Below are positions 16,888 to 24,604 of a stretch of DNA of 64,000 nt, in pieces. The DNA lies in the NCBI GenBank assembly GCA_016286385.1, contig JAEESO010000002.1, positions 185,346-249,345 on the forward strand. The letters are read 5' to 3'. The DNA comes from Bacteroidales bacterium. GTDB lineage: Bacteria > Bacteroidota > Bacteroidia > Bacteroidales > UBA932. Each line of letters opens with the position of its first letter. The first letter of the stretch is position 1. The notes beneath the pieces are model-generated. The model was not told the origin of the DNA. It saw only the letters and a list, made by a program, of their open reading frames with translations, and searched no databases. The translations under genes were made by a program, and so were the position numbers.

Positions 16888-18097
16888 AGGCCGACAGGAT
16901 AATAGAAGAATCATTGCCGCCAAAGCCGAAGGCATTGCATAGGATGTGCCTAAGCTCTTTCTGGAGAGGTTCAGTCTGGGGCACTATGCAGGAGGGATCC
17001 GGCGTGCTCCAGTTAAGTTGCTGTGGCACAAAACCATTCTCAAGGGCAAGCAAGCAGAACACAGCCTTAATGGAGCCTGATGCGCTTGTGGTATGCCCAG
17101 TAAAGGATTTTGTGGAAGAAACCGGAGGGAGACTCTCCCCGAAGATACGCCTGATTGCAGCACTTTCAGAGGCATCATTGTTGGGCGTTCCGGTGCCATG
17201 CGCATTGACATAATCTATGGCCGATACATCAAGTCCAGCCATTTCAAGCGCCTTTCTCATAGCAAGGAAAGCACCCTCCCCGTCAGGAGAAGAAGCAGTC
17301 TGGTGGAAAGCGTCGCAGGCATTTCCCCAGCCGCTTAGAACCGCAATGGGCTTTACTCCACGCCGGAGCGCACTTTCCTCCGTTTCCAGCACAAGATAGG
17401 CCGCTCCCTCGCCAAGATTAAGGCCAGCCCTTGTGGCGTCAAACGGCCTGCAGGGCTCCTTATCCAGGATCATGAGGGAATTAAAGCCATGGAAATGATA
17501 GGCGGAAAGACTTTCGCTGCCGCCACACACCACGCACTGGAACTTACCGCTGCGGATAAGATTTGCCCCGTAAATGATGGCATTTGTGGCCGATGAACAG
17601 GCTGTGGAAAGCGTTGTGGCAAACTTTGCCCCGCCAAGGAACTCCACTGCCAGATCCGTTGACGCGCCGCAGCTATGAAGCGCCGACACCCTTGGATAAA
17701 TCCTCTCCGTAATATCCATTCCCCCAACAGTAGTCCCTCCTATGACTGGGATATCCGCAAGGGAGAGGCTTTCTGGAGTTTTTTTCACGGAAGAAAGCCT
17801 GTTACTCCCGGGAGTCTCTATGAAAGCCTGAGATAGCGCTTCCTGGAGCGCCAGGATGGACATAAGGGTGGTCCTGGGCCAGTTGGAGGCCATGGAAAGC
17901 GGAACGCCGGCAAGGGCCGCCATCTCCTCGTTGGAGAGCGGAACCTCCCCTACCGGAAGCCCTTCAGGGCCGCCTTTGAGGTACTTTACAGGAGCTATGC
18001 CGCTGCGGCAGGAGCGCAGCGCCTGAAGGCTCACGGCCTTGCCGCAGCCAAGGGCGCTTACAACGCCGGCGCCGGTTATGACAAGCCTTCCTGCCAC
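16877..18097 (-). CDS. Beta-ketoacyl-ACP synthase, complete (FabF type)
   Basis: 406 residues. The full catalytic triad is visible: Cys in LSTACSSATNAI, His in NAHGTGTPNNDASE, and His in FTGHTTSASGSIKAVF, plus the FGFGGNDSSIIL C-terminal loop. It condenses malonyl-ACP with the growing chain. It abuts an ACP gene (stop and start adjacent) and overlaps the truncated ketosynthase-like gene. Together with the second ketosynthase at 18843 it provides elongation for the aryl-polyene-like pathway. Confidence 0.9.
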   Translation of the reverse strand: MAGRLVITGAGVVSALGCGKAVSLQALRSCRSGIAPVKYLKGGPEGLPVGEVPLSNEEMAALAGVPLSMASNWPRTTLMSILALQEALSQAFIETPGSNRLSSVKKTPESLSLADIPVIGGTTVGGMDITERIYPRVSALHSCGASTDLAVEFLGGAKFATTLSTACSSATNAIIYGANLIRSGKFQCVVCGGSESLSAYHFHGFNSLMILDKEPCRPFDATRAGLNLGEGAAYLVLETEESALRRGVKPIAVLSGWGNACDAFHQTASSPDGEGAFLAMRKALEMAGLDVSAIDYVNAHGTGTPNNDASESAAIRRIFGESLPPVSSTKSFTGHTTSASGSIKAVFCLLALENGFVPQQLNWSTPDPSCIVPQTEPLQKELRHILCNAFGFGGNDSSIILSAYDA

Positions 18098-18358
18098 CTA
18101 CTTAGTCCTGTTATCGGCAATATACTGCGCCATAACGGCTACGCTGCGGAAAACCTCCTTGCCTTTTGAAGGGGAATCCAGACGGATACCGTAATTCTTT
18201 TCCATGAGCACTATGAGCTCAAGGACGTCAATTGAATCAAGGCCAAGGCCGTCGTCTCCGAAGAGAGGGGCATCATTGTCTATATCCTCCGGAGTCATGC
18301 CGTCCAGATTCAGTGAATCAATAATCTTGAGCTTGAGCTCTGTAATCAAATTTTCCAT
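18098..18358 (-). CDS. Acyl carrier protein of the aryl-polyene-like cluster
   Basis: 86 residues. GLGLDSIDVLELIVLMEKNYG holds the phosphopantetheine Ser near residue 42. The sequence is more like the ApeE/ApeF type carriers than the housekeeping ACP. It lies directly upstream of the complete ketosynthase. Confidence 0.88.
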   Translation of the reverse strand: MENLITELKLKIIDSLNLDGMTPEDIDNDAPLFGDDGLGLDSIDVLELIVLMEKNYGIRLDSPSKGKEVFRSVAVMAQYIADNRTK

Positions 18359-18363
18359 ATTTC

Positions 18364-18846
18364 TTATTTAGTTCCTATCCATGCCATGGCCGTCCACTCA
18401 GAGTCTGAGGGGCAGTCTATCCAGGCCACAATGGCGTCACGGGTTATCCTGTCCTGAAACGCCTGGCGCACAATGGCGTCAATGAGCGGCCGGTCATATT
18501 TCTCCAAAACGTATGCCGATGTCTCTCCCTCATATTTATTCCTTATGGAAATCTCTCCGGCAACAATGTTTGGAAGCGTATATACAAAGAGCGCCGGGGA
18601 CGGAAAATCCTCCATGCTCTTTGCGTAATTGAGGTCATTTGCAAGGCAGCCGTTACGGCTGAAAACAAGCACTGCGCGGTCCTCGCGGGGGGTGAATCGG
18701 GCCGGCTCATCCTTAACCAGCATCTCCGTAAGAAGGAAGCCCAGCTTAGAGAGGGTGTCCATCTTGAAGAATTTGGGATAATTACCCACCAGCTCCCTGT
18801 AGAGAGCGGTAAGGCTGGCGCCGGAAGGGATGCTCACTGCTTTCAT
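18364..18846 (-). CDS. Ketosynthase N-domain-like protein, non-catalytic
   Basis: 160 residues. ALFVYTLPNIVAGEISIRNKYEGET resembles the ketosynthase region in which the nucleophile sits (usually followed by a Cys loop), but no Cys or the HGT/GH motifs are present. Small proteins of this kind are repeated members of flexirubin-type clusters and are annotated as 3-oxoacyl synthase-like. A scaffolding or heterodimer role is inferred. It overlaps the next ketosynthase by 4 nt (ATGA-type coupling) and is followed by an ACP gene. Confidence 0.6.
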   Translation of the reverse strand: MKAVSIPSGASLTALYRELVGNYPKFFKMDTLSKLGFLLTEMLVKDEPARFTPREDRAVLVFSRNGCLANDLNYAKSMEDFPSPALFVYTLPNIVAGEISIRNKYEGETSAYVLEKYDRPLIDAIVRQAFQDRITRDAIVAWIDCPSDSEWTAMAWIGTK

Positions 18847-19871
18847 AGGGCACCTCCTTTTCTGAAGACCATGGCTCCGTTAACTCCCCCAAAGCCGGAA
18901 AGGAGCTTGATAAAGAGTTTCCCTTTTGCGGGCCTTTCCTGAGCTGATATATTAACGGGGTATGTGACTCCCATCTCATGGAAACCCTTGGTGGGGAGGA
19001 CAATCCCCTTGTCAAATGCGGCCATGGAGACAATTGCCTCAAGTATTCCGGCAGCGCCAAGGGTGTGGCCGAAAACGCCTTTGAGGGCATTTATGGGCAC
19101 ATCCGAAAGCCCGGCGCGGTGAAGCGCGATGGATTCCATTTCATCGTTGTAAGGCGTTGCAGTGCCGTGGACGCTGATAAAGGCGATATCCTCCTTATCA
19201 ATGCCGTCCATCACGTAGCGGAGGCATTTGTAGGAGCCTTCTCCGGTGCGTGACGGGCCTGAGATGTGATTGGCGTCGTTGCGTATAACGCCGTCAGATA
19301 TTTCCCAGGGGCCTTCCTTGGCCGATAATACAATAGCTGCAGCGGCTTCTCCAAGATTAAGCCCCTGGCGGTCTTTGTCAAACGGCCTGCAGGGCTCCGG
19401 AGAGAGGGCTTTAAGGCACTCAAAACCGCTGTGGATAAAGTGTGAATGGACCTCTGCGCCAACAACTACCACATTATCATACTCCCCGCTCCTGATCATC
19501 CTTATGCCCTGAAGGAGGGCTGCAATGCCGGAAATGCATGCGTTGGAAACCACGATGGGAGAGGTTTTTATGCCGATTGCATCTGCAATATTGCGGGCGC
19601 TGGCGGCAAGGGAGATATCGGCCTTGCCGATATGCTCTACATTTCCTTTTGTGGTGGAAAGGACAAGGCCGGTGCGGGGCGTTAAATCAATGCCCTGAAT
19701 AGCCTTTCTGGCAGCCTCTATGGCTATGGTTTCAAAGAATGACGCGCCAGGGAAGCCGCTTTTGTTAAACAAGCGGCGGCTTCGGCCCTCACGCGCCGCT
19801 TCAAACACCTCCTCTAAGGTGTTCCCAAGCGGGGTTACAAGCCCTTCTCCTATGCAATAAACCTTTGTCAC
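18843..19871 (-). CDS. Beta-ketoacyl-ACP synthase, complete
   Basis: 342 residues, short for this family because the N-terminal region is compact. Catalytic residues are present: Cys in VVSNACISGIAAL, His in SVHGTATPYNDE, His in GVFGHTLGAAGILE. The final LSGFGGVNGAMVF loop is standard. It is probably the initiation or second elongation ketosynthase of the pathway. It overlaps its neighbours on both sides by 1 to 4 nt. Confidence 0.88.
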   Translation of the reverse strand: MTKVYCIGEGLVTPLGNTLEEVFEAAREGRSRRLFNKSGFPGASFFETIAIEAARKAIQGIDLTPRTGLVLSTTKGNVEHIGKADISLAASARNIADAIGIKTSPIVVSNACISGIAALLQGIRMIRSGEYDNVVVVGAEVHSHFIHSGFECLKALSPEPCRPFDKDRQGLNLGEAAAAIVLSAKEGPWEISDGVIRNDANHISGPSRTGEGSYKCLRYVMDGIDKEDIAFISVHGTATPYNDEMESIALHRAGLSDVPINALKGVFGHTLGAAGILEAIVSMAAFDKGIVLPTKGFHEMGVTYPVNISAQERPAKGKLFIKLLSGFGGVNGAMVFRKGGAL

Positions 19872-20296
19872 TAAGATGCCTGCGCTGATTTTAATGATGC
19901 CTTGGCAATGAGTTCTTCCCCTACCCTAACCTCAATATCCGTCATTGAAACATTGAAGAAGTCCTGCACCAGGTGCACGGTGGTGGTGAGCTCCTCTCCC
20001 TTTTTGGGAAGCCTTGTGATAGAGTATTTCTTTACCTGGCCGATATAACCGATGGATACCGGGAGATTCAGCACGAAGCGCTGGCGATACCCGGAGCGGG
20101 CGGCGCTTGCCTGGGCCATATGCTCCAGGAGCCCTGCCGCGCTTAGCTCTTCCCCATCCATAAGCATATGTCCGGAGCCAACGGTAAGGTGCACCACTGT
20201 GACTTCCTCCGTGTATGACAGGAGTCTGTCCACAAAGCGGAAAGGCGGCTGCTGGGGCAGCAGCAGATCCATGTCTATATCTTCAAAAGGCTTCAT
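19871..20296 (-). CDS. Hotdog-fold protein, aryl-polyene dehydratase partner
   Basis: 141 residues. FRFVDRLLSYTEEVTVVHLTV and GLLEHMAQASAARSGY match ApeP/FabA-like hotdog proteins. The helix Glu is kept (LLEHMAQ), but the HFPxxPG element seen in the 15279 protein is replaced by GSGHMLMDGEELSAAG, so catalysis may be shared: two unlike hotdog proteins forming one dehydratase. It lies between the ketosynthase and LpxL-like genes in a continuous operon. Confidence 0.7.
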   Translation of the reverse strand: MKPFEDIDMDLLLPQQPPFRFVDRLLSYTEEVTVVHLTVGSGHMLMDGEELSAAGLLEHMAQASAARSGYRQRFVLNLPVSIGYIGQVKKYSITRLPKKGEELTTTVHLVQDFFNVSMTDIEVRVGEELIAKASLKSAQAS

Positions 20297-21160
20297 CTAT
20301 GCCCAAAAATCGTAAAAATTGTACCATTGGTCCGGCCACCGCCTTACCACGGATTCCACTTCCTTTGCAAATGCCTGCGCAAGTTCTTTGATGTTTCCTC
20401 CATCCACTGGTTGGAGGATTACCTTATAACTCTTCATGCCAGTCTTGATGCAGAAGACAGCCAGCGCGCTCACTTCCCTGGAATGAACAAGGGTGAAAGG
20501 CCCAGCTGGGAAGGAAGCATCGGCCCCAAGAAAACTGCATCTGACGGCCTTGGAAGAGCCAAAGACGCGGTCTGCGGGAAGAGACGCAACCTCACCTTGC
20601 GCAAGCGCATTGTTGAGCTTGAAAAGGTGGGACATGTCATCGCTTACCGGGACCATCGTAACGTTGCAGTCCTCAAACATGCGCTCCCTGTTGGCCATCA
20701 CGGTGGCGGTTTCTCCGGCGTACACAAGCACGTTCATGTGCTTGGGGCTCAGGAGCGTGTAACCGGCCATCTCGTAGTTGCCGATATGTGAACTGAGGAT
20801 TACAAAGCCGTCCTTACCGCTGCAGTAAAGCTGGTAAAGACCGCTGTCCTCACGCTCCACATTGAACTTCTTGCCGGCATAAGCGGCAAACCTGTCAAGC
20901 ACCACCATGCCCATATTGAACATATTAAGGTATACGTGGAAGGCGCTTCCAAAGCGGCCGTAGCCCATCCTCTTGCGGAAGAAACGCCAGGATGCGAGGC
21001 GTCCCTTGCCGTCAAACAGGATGTAGAAAGGGATTACAAGGGCCATTACGCCGTACAGGAGCCATAATGGCAGTATGCGGTACAGCCTGATGAGAGCTCT
21101 CTGCATCCAGGGCGTACCGTCTGTCTTTCCCGTCCAGGCGCTATGCTCCGTATTAGGCAA
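20297..21160 (-). CDS. LpxL/HtrB-family lipid acyltransferase
   Basis: 287 residues. One N-terminal membrane helix (ILPLWLLYGVMALVIPFYILF) and the family motif ILSSHIGNYEMAGY (HX4E near residue 125), followed by the PADRVFGSSKAVRCSFLGADASF segment, identify the lipid A acyltransferase family. In aryl-polyene clusters the homologue (ApeD type) transfers acyl groups to build the membrane anchor. It overlaps the ACP gene by 8 nt. It is not likely to be the housekeeping LpxL because of its operon. Confidence 0.82.
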   Translation of the reverse strand: MPNTEHSAWTGKTDGTPWMQRALIRLYRILPLWLLYGVMALVIPFYILFDGKGRLASWRFFRKRMGYGRFGSAFHVYLNMFNMGMVVLDRFAAYAGKKFNVEREDSGLYQLYCSGKDGFVILSSHIGNYEMAGYTLLSPKHMNVLVYAGETATVMANRERMFEDCNVTMVPVSDDMSHLFKLNNALAQGEVASLPADRVFGSSKAVRCSFLGADASFPAGPFTLVHSREVSALAVFCIKTGMKSYKVILQPVDGGNIKELAQAFAKEVESVVRRWPDQWYNFYDFWA

Positions 21161-21395
21161 CGTGATCCTGAATGAACTTAGTGAACTGGTCCAGGGTGAT
21201 GAGCTCCTTGAAATCCTCGGGCTTCATCTTATATCCAAACTGGTCTTCCACCAGTACAACTACGTCCACTACTTCCAGGGAGTCAATCCCAAGGTCTTCC
21301 TTGAGGCGTGCGCCGCCTTCAATCTTCTCTTCTTCAATTTCAAGGTCTTCCACAAGGAAGTTTTTAACCTTCTCATTAATCTCTTCGATACTCAT
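21153..21395 (-). CDS. Second acyl carrier protein of the cluster
   Basis: 80 residues with DLGIDSLEVVDVVVLVEDQFG; the Ser near residue 37 carries phosphopantetheine. It overlaps the LpxL-like gene and lies 2 nt after the methyltransferase stop. Being next to the acyltransferase, it may carry the acyl donor. Confidence 0.9.
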   Translation of the reverse strand: MSIEEINEKVKNFLVEDLEIEEEKIEGGARLKEDLGIDSLEVVDVVVLVEDQFGYKMKPEDFKELITLDQFTKFIQDHVA

Positions 21396-21397
21396 AA

Positions 21398-22498
21398 CTA
21401 CTGTTTGTTTAAGGTTTTACATACAAGAATGCTGTGTCCCTGTCCAAGCCCGTCATGGATGGCTTCAACCTCAAGGCCTGCTTCACGCACAAGACGTATC
21501 ATATCGTCCGAGTGGTACATCTTTGAGTTGCCGTTTGCCATAGCCGTGAAATAGAGGCTGGTCATAGTAAGGCAGAAGGATGCAGGCTCATATTTCTGGC
21601 GGTCCCAGAAGGTTTCCATTACAAGGAGCCTTGCCCCCGGCTTCATAATCTTCCTTGCGCGGCTCAGGATAGAGACAATCTCATCCTCTGCAAAGCAGTC
21701 CAGGAACTGACTCATCCAGATAATGTCCGGATTGACGTCCGTGGGGAATTCATTACTCCTGTCAAGAAGATTCATGGGCCTGGCATCTATCCTTTCCTCC
21801 CCGGGCATCCCGGCTACTGCCTTTCTCATGAGGGCTATCTGCTGTGGAAGGTCCACTATGGTAACCTTCACGTCCTCATTATATGCCACTGCGCGCTGGG
21901 CAAAGCGGCCGGTATTGCCTCCTACGTCCATTATCTTCAGTGGCTTGAATGAGAAGATTAATTCCAGGGCCTGCAGGAAAGAATGGTCTGAGTAGAAGTG
22001 ATCAAAACCAAACCAGCTCTTCTGAACCTGCGGAGGCAGTGATGACAGGCCCTCATATATTGTGGGCCAGGGACCAAAGTGGTCAAGACCTGCCGGGCGG
22101 CCTTCCTTCAGGGCTTCCTCAAGGTGGAAGAAGCCTTCATAATTCACATCGTGATTGAAGTCAATGTTTACGCGTGTGGAAGGGTCTGTAAGGAGGAACC
22201 ATCCGGTTTTGGTGATACTGTACCTGTCAGTTGCAGTGTCAATAATAACCGTGCCGATAGAAAGGGATGCTTCAAGGAGAACCTTGGCAGCATACATGCT
22301 TATGCCGGCCTTCCCTGCCACCTCTTCAAGAGTTAAAGGATTGTCCCTCAGGGCCTCCAGAATGCCAAACTTCAGCATAAGGCGGCTTGCCTGGAATACT
22401 ATGGGACCAAATGCGATGAACTGGGCGAGCCTTTGGGCATCGCGGGCAGGAAGGTTATCTTTGGTGTAAGCCTTCTCTATGTTGGGAAACAGATTCAT
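21398..22498 (-). CDS. SAM-dependent O-methyltransferase
   Basis: 366 residues. An N-terminal winged-helix dimerisation domain (LMLKFGILEALRDNPLTLEEVAGKAGI) is followed by a Rossmann methyltransferase domain with IMDVGGNTGRFAQRAV (motif I, about residue 190) and DIIWMSQFLDCF. This is the plant/bacterial O-methyltransferase class, regularly found in aryl-polyene and flexirubin clusters, where it methylates the aryl head group. It is the first gene of the minus-strand operon that runs to 14554, and has a -7 box 17 nt upstream. Confidence 0.82.
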   Translation of the reverse strand: MNLFPNIEKAYTKDNLPARDAQRLAQFIAFGPIVFQASRLMLKFGILEALRDNPLTLEEVAGKAGISMYAAKVLLEASLSIGTVIIDTATDRYSITKTGWFLLTDPSTRVNIDFNHDVNYEGFFHLEEALKEGRPAGLDHFGPWPTIYEGLSSLPPQVQKSWFGFDHFYSDHSFLQALELIFSFKPLKIMDVGGNTGRFAQRAVAYNEDVKVTIVDLPQQIALMRKAVAGMPGEERIDARPMNLLDRSNEFPTDVNPDIIWMSQFLDCFAEDEIVSILSRARKIMKPGARLLVMETFWDRQKYEPASFCLTMTSLYFTAMANGNSKMYHSDDMIRLVREAGLEVEAIHDGLGQGHSILVCKTLNKQ

Positions 22499-22515
22499 TC
22501 TTTATTTAAAGTTTG

Positions 22516-22523
22516 CAAATTTA
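22516..22523 (-). promoter_or_regulatory. -7 box for the aryl-polyene-like operon
   Basis: Minus strand TAAATTTG matches TAnnTTTG, 17 nt before the methyltransferase ATG. It is divergent to the boxes serving the 22585 gene. Confidence 0.6.
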
Positions 22524-22537
22524 CTGAAAAAATTGCG

Positions 22538-22553
22538 TAAATTTGTACGTTTG
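22538..22553 (+). promoter_or_regulatory. Two adjacent -7 boxes for the deoxyhypusine-synthase-like gene
   Basis: TAAATTTG (22538-22545) is followed directly by TACGTTTG (22546-22553). Either could serve as the -7 element, 31-39 nt before the ATG at 22585. Confidence 0.55.
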
Positions 22554-22584
22554 AAAACGAAAGAACTTAAAAACAACAAATAAA

Positions 22585-23553
22585 ATGGAAAAGGGTCCTA
22601 TTTCACAGTTTATTACCCACAATTACCGTCACTTCAATTCCGCAGCGCTGGTAGACGCAGCAAAGGCTTATGAAGACCTCCTGAACAAGGGTGGCAAGAT
22701 GTTTCTGGCTATGGCAGGTGCCATGTCCACCGCAGAACTGGGCCTTACTCTTGCAGAGATGATCCGTCAGGACAAGATTGCATTTGTATGCTGCAGCGCC
22801 AACAACCTTGAAGAGGATATCATGAACCTTGTGGCACACAGCCATTATTACAGGGTTCCCGGTTATCGTGACCTCACTCCCCAGCAGGAGCAGGAACTCC
22901 TTGACAACCACTACAACCGCGTTACAGACACCTGTATCCCGGAAGAAGAGGCTTTCCGCCGTCTGGAGAAGCACCTTGTAGAGGTTTGGGACAAGGCAAA
23001 GGCAGAAGGCAAGCGTTACCTCCCCTATGAGTTCATCTATCAGATGATCAGAAGTGGCGTCCTTGAGCAGTACTATGAGATTGATCCCAAGGACAGCTGG
23101 GTTGTTGCAGCTTGTGAGAAGAATATCCCCATCATCTGCCCCGCTTGGGAAGACTGCACCACCGGTAACATCTTCACCGCCCATGTAATTCGCGGTGAGT
23201 ATGATCCCCACATGGTCATCCAGGGCGTGGAAGTAATGATGTTCCTTGTAGACTGGTACAAGAAGAACGCTCCCGGAGTTGGCTTCTTCCAGATTGGCGG
23301 CGGCACCGCCGGTGACTTCCCCATCTGCTGCGTTCCCATGATGGAGCAGGATCTTGGATGGGAGGGCACTCCCCTCTGGGCATATTTCTGCCAGATCTCA
23401 GACTCCACCACCAGCTACGGTTCATATTCAGGCGCTGTCCCCAATGAGAAGATCACCTGGGGCAAGCTTGCTCCTGATACACCAAGGTTTATCGTAGAAA
23501 GCGATGCAACAATCGTAGCACCTCTTATCTTCGCTTACGTCCTTGGCTGGTAA
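22585..23553 (+). CDS. Deoxyhypusine-synthase-like protein
   Basis: 322 residues. MFLAMAGAMSTAELGLTLAEMI, the FVCCSANNLEEDI segment, GGGTAGDFPIC, and TWGKLAPDTPRFIVESDAT match deoxyhypusine synthase; the Lys in TWGKL corresponds to the eukaryotic catalytic Lys that carries the aminobutyl group. Bacteria lack the hypusinated eIF5A substrate, so such homologues more likely make homospermidine or a related polyamine, or modify an unknown target. It has its own promoter and overlaps a small regulator gene by 11 nt. Confidence 0.85.
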   Translation: MEKGPISQFITHNYRHFNSAALVDAAKAYEDLLNKGGKMFLAMAGAMSTAELGLTLAEMIRQDKIAFVCCSANNLEEDIMNLVAHSHYYRVPGYRDLTPQQEQELLDNHYNRVTDTCIPEEEAFRRLEKHLVEVWDKAKAEGKRYLPYEFIYQMIRSGVLEQYYEIDPKDSWVVAACEKNIPIICPAWEDCTTGNIFTAHVIRGEYDPHMVIQGVEVMMFLVDWYKKNAPGVGFFQIGGGTAGDFPICCVPMMEQDLGWEGTPLWAYFCQISDSTTSYGSYSGAVPNEKITWGKLAPDTPRFIVESDATIVAPLIFAYVLGW

Positions 23554-24001
23554 GAAGAATATCATCTCTAAAGTGAAGGGCCTGTTCCGTAAAAAGGAGC
23601 AGGCTGCTTCTTCCTATCCTGACGGACGCGTGTCTCCAATGGCCAGGCCGATATCGGCCTCAGAAGCACGTGAAGTGGGCGTTCTGGTTCAGCAGTGGGT
23701 CAGGGCAAAAGGCTATCGCCTTCCGCATCGTACTCTTCAGGAGGCTGCAGATAATATTGGCACTTCTTCCGTAAAGCTGCACCGCTACTGCATCAACTCC
23801 CTGGGGATGGATTTCCGCGCCTGGCGCACTTCCCTCAGGATTGAAGATGCAAAGAGACTGCTCATAGAAGAGCCGGAAATGTCGTCATCCCAGATTGCCC
23901 GTATGGTTGGTGTCCAGGACCGCAGCAATTTCTTCCGTCAATTTACGGAAATCACCGGTTTATCACCGGACAAATGGCGCCAGAAGCACGCTAAAAAGTA
24001 A
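23543..24001 (+). CDS. Small AraC-type HTH regulator
   Basis: 152 residues. The C-terminal 100 residues form the double helix-turn-helix of AraC regulators (LRIEDAKRLLIEEPEMSSSQIARMVG and DRSNFFRQFTEITGLSPDKWR). The track start is TTG at 23543, inside the end of the upstream gene; ATG at 23639 is an alternative that would leave the DNA-binding domain intact. There is no sensor domain, so it may need a partner or constitutively bind. Co-transcription with the deoxyhypusine-synthase-like gene is likely. The composite palindrome GGCCGATATCGGCC lies in its coding sequence at 23646. Confidence 0.75.
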   Translation: MAGKKNIISKVKGLFRKKEQAASSYPDGRVSPMARPISASEAREVGVLVQQWVRAKGYRLPHRTLQEAADNIGTSSVKLHRYCINSLGMDFRAWRTSLRIEDAKRLLIEEPEMSSSQIARMVGVQDRSNFFRQFTEITGLSPDKWRQKHAKK

Positions 24002-24009
24002 TAATTTGT

Positions 24010-24540
24010 TTATCCTAGCGGATAGAACAGTCCTTCATAGCGGCTGTGCCAACTGCGGTCATAGTGCTTGCGGATGGTGCGGGCGCTTGCAAAGGCATTG
24101 AAATTGGCCCAGGATTCAAGGAACAATACGGCAAAGTCCGTGCGCTGATGAAGCGTAAGGGCAAAAAGCGTATAGACTGCCACAATATAGACACAGGCAC
24201 GCTCACGGTCATCGGCCTGAGGAGTAGCGGGCGTTGTGAGGGTAAGGCGCTGGCTCTGGGCAAAGGATACATCGGCAATGGCATCGGCCAGGCGGGCTTC
24301 ATCTGAAGGCGCGTAAAACTGGGCCGCATAGCGCTCTGAGGCATATTGGGGGGCCGATACTTCCTTTTCCAGCGAAGGTATGGGATCCGGGAGACGGGAC
24401 TGGAAATACCGGCCGAAATCCGCCTTCCCCCGCAGGAACTCAAGGGCAAGCACGCAATAGTCCCTGACGGAGGCTTCAACCACCATGGAATAAGGGGCTT
24501 TTTCATCAATTGCGGCTAGTATTTCTTTTACAGTTTTCAT
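24010..24540 (-). CDS. Unknown cytosolic protein, 176 residues
   Basis: I do not recognise the family. The start is ATG 24540 (MKTVKEILAAIDEK); the longer ORF start at 24768 would read through the divergent promoter region and into the neighbour. The protein has no signal peptide or long hydrophobic segment, is mixed helix by eye, and is rich in Tyr and Ala (YASERYAAQFYAP). It converges on the AraC-type gene and is divergent from the 2-hydroxyacid dehydrogenase gene. Confidence 0.6.
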   Translation of the reverse strand: MKTVKEILAAIDEKAPYSMVVEASVRDYCVLALEFLRGKADFGRYFQSRLPDPIPSLEKEVSAPQYASERYAAQFYAPSDEARLADAIADVSFAQSQRLTLTTPATPQADDRERACVYIVAVYTLFALTLHQRTDFAVLFLESWANFNAFASARTIRKHYDRSWHSRYEGLFYPLG

Positions 24541-24570
24541 TTTCAAGACGTAAATATACAAAAATTTGCG

Positions 24571-24578
24571 TAAGTTTG
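24571..24578 (+). promoter_or_regulatory. -7 box for the 2-hydroxyacid dehydrogenase gene
   Basis: TAAGTTTG fits TAnnTTTG and lies 26 nt before the ATG at 24605. Confidence 0.55.
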
Positions 24579-24604
24579 CATACATTTCTAAAATACGGCC
24601 GGTT

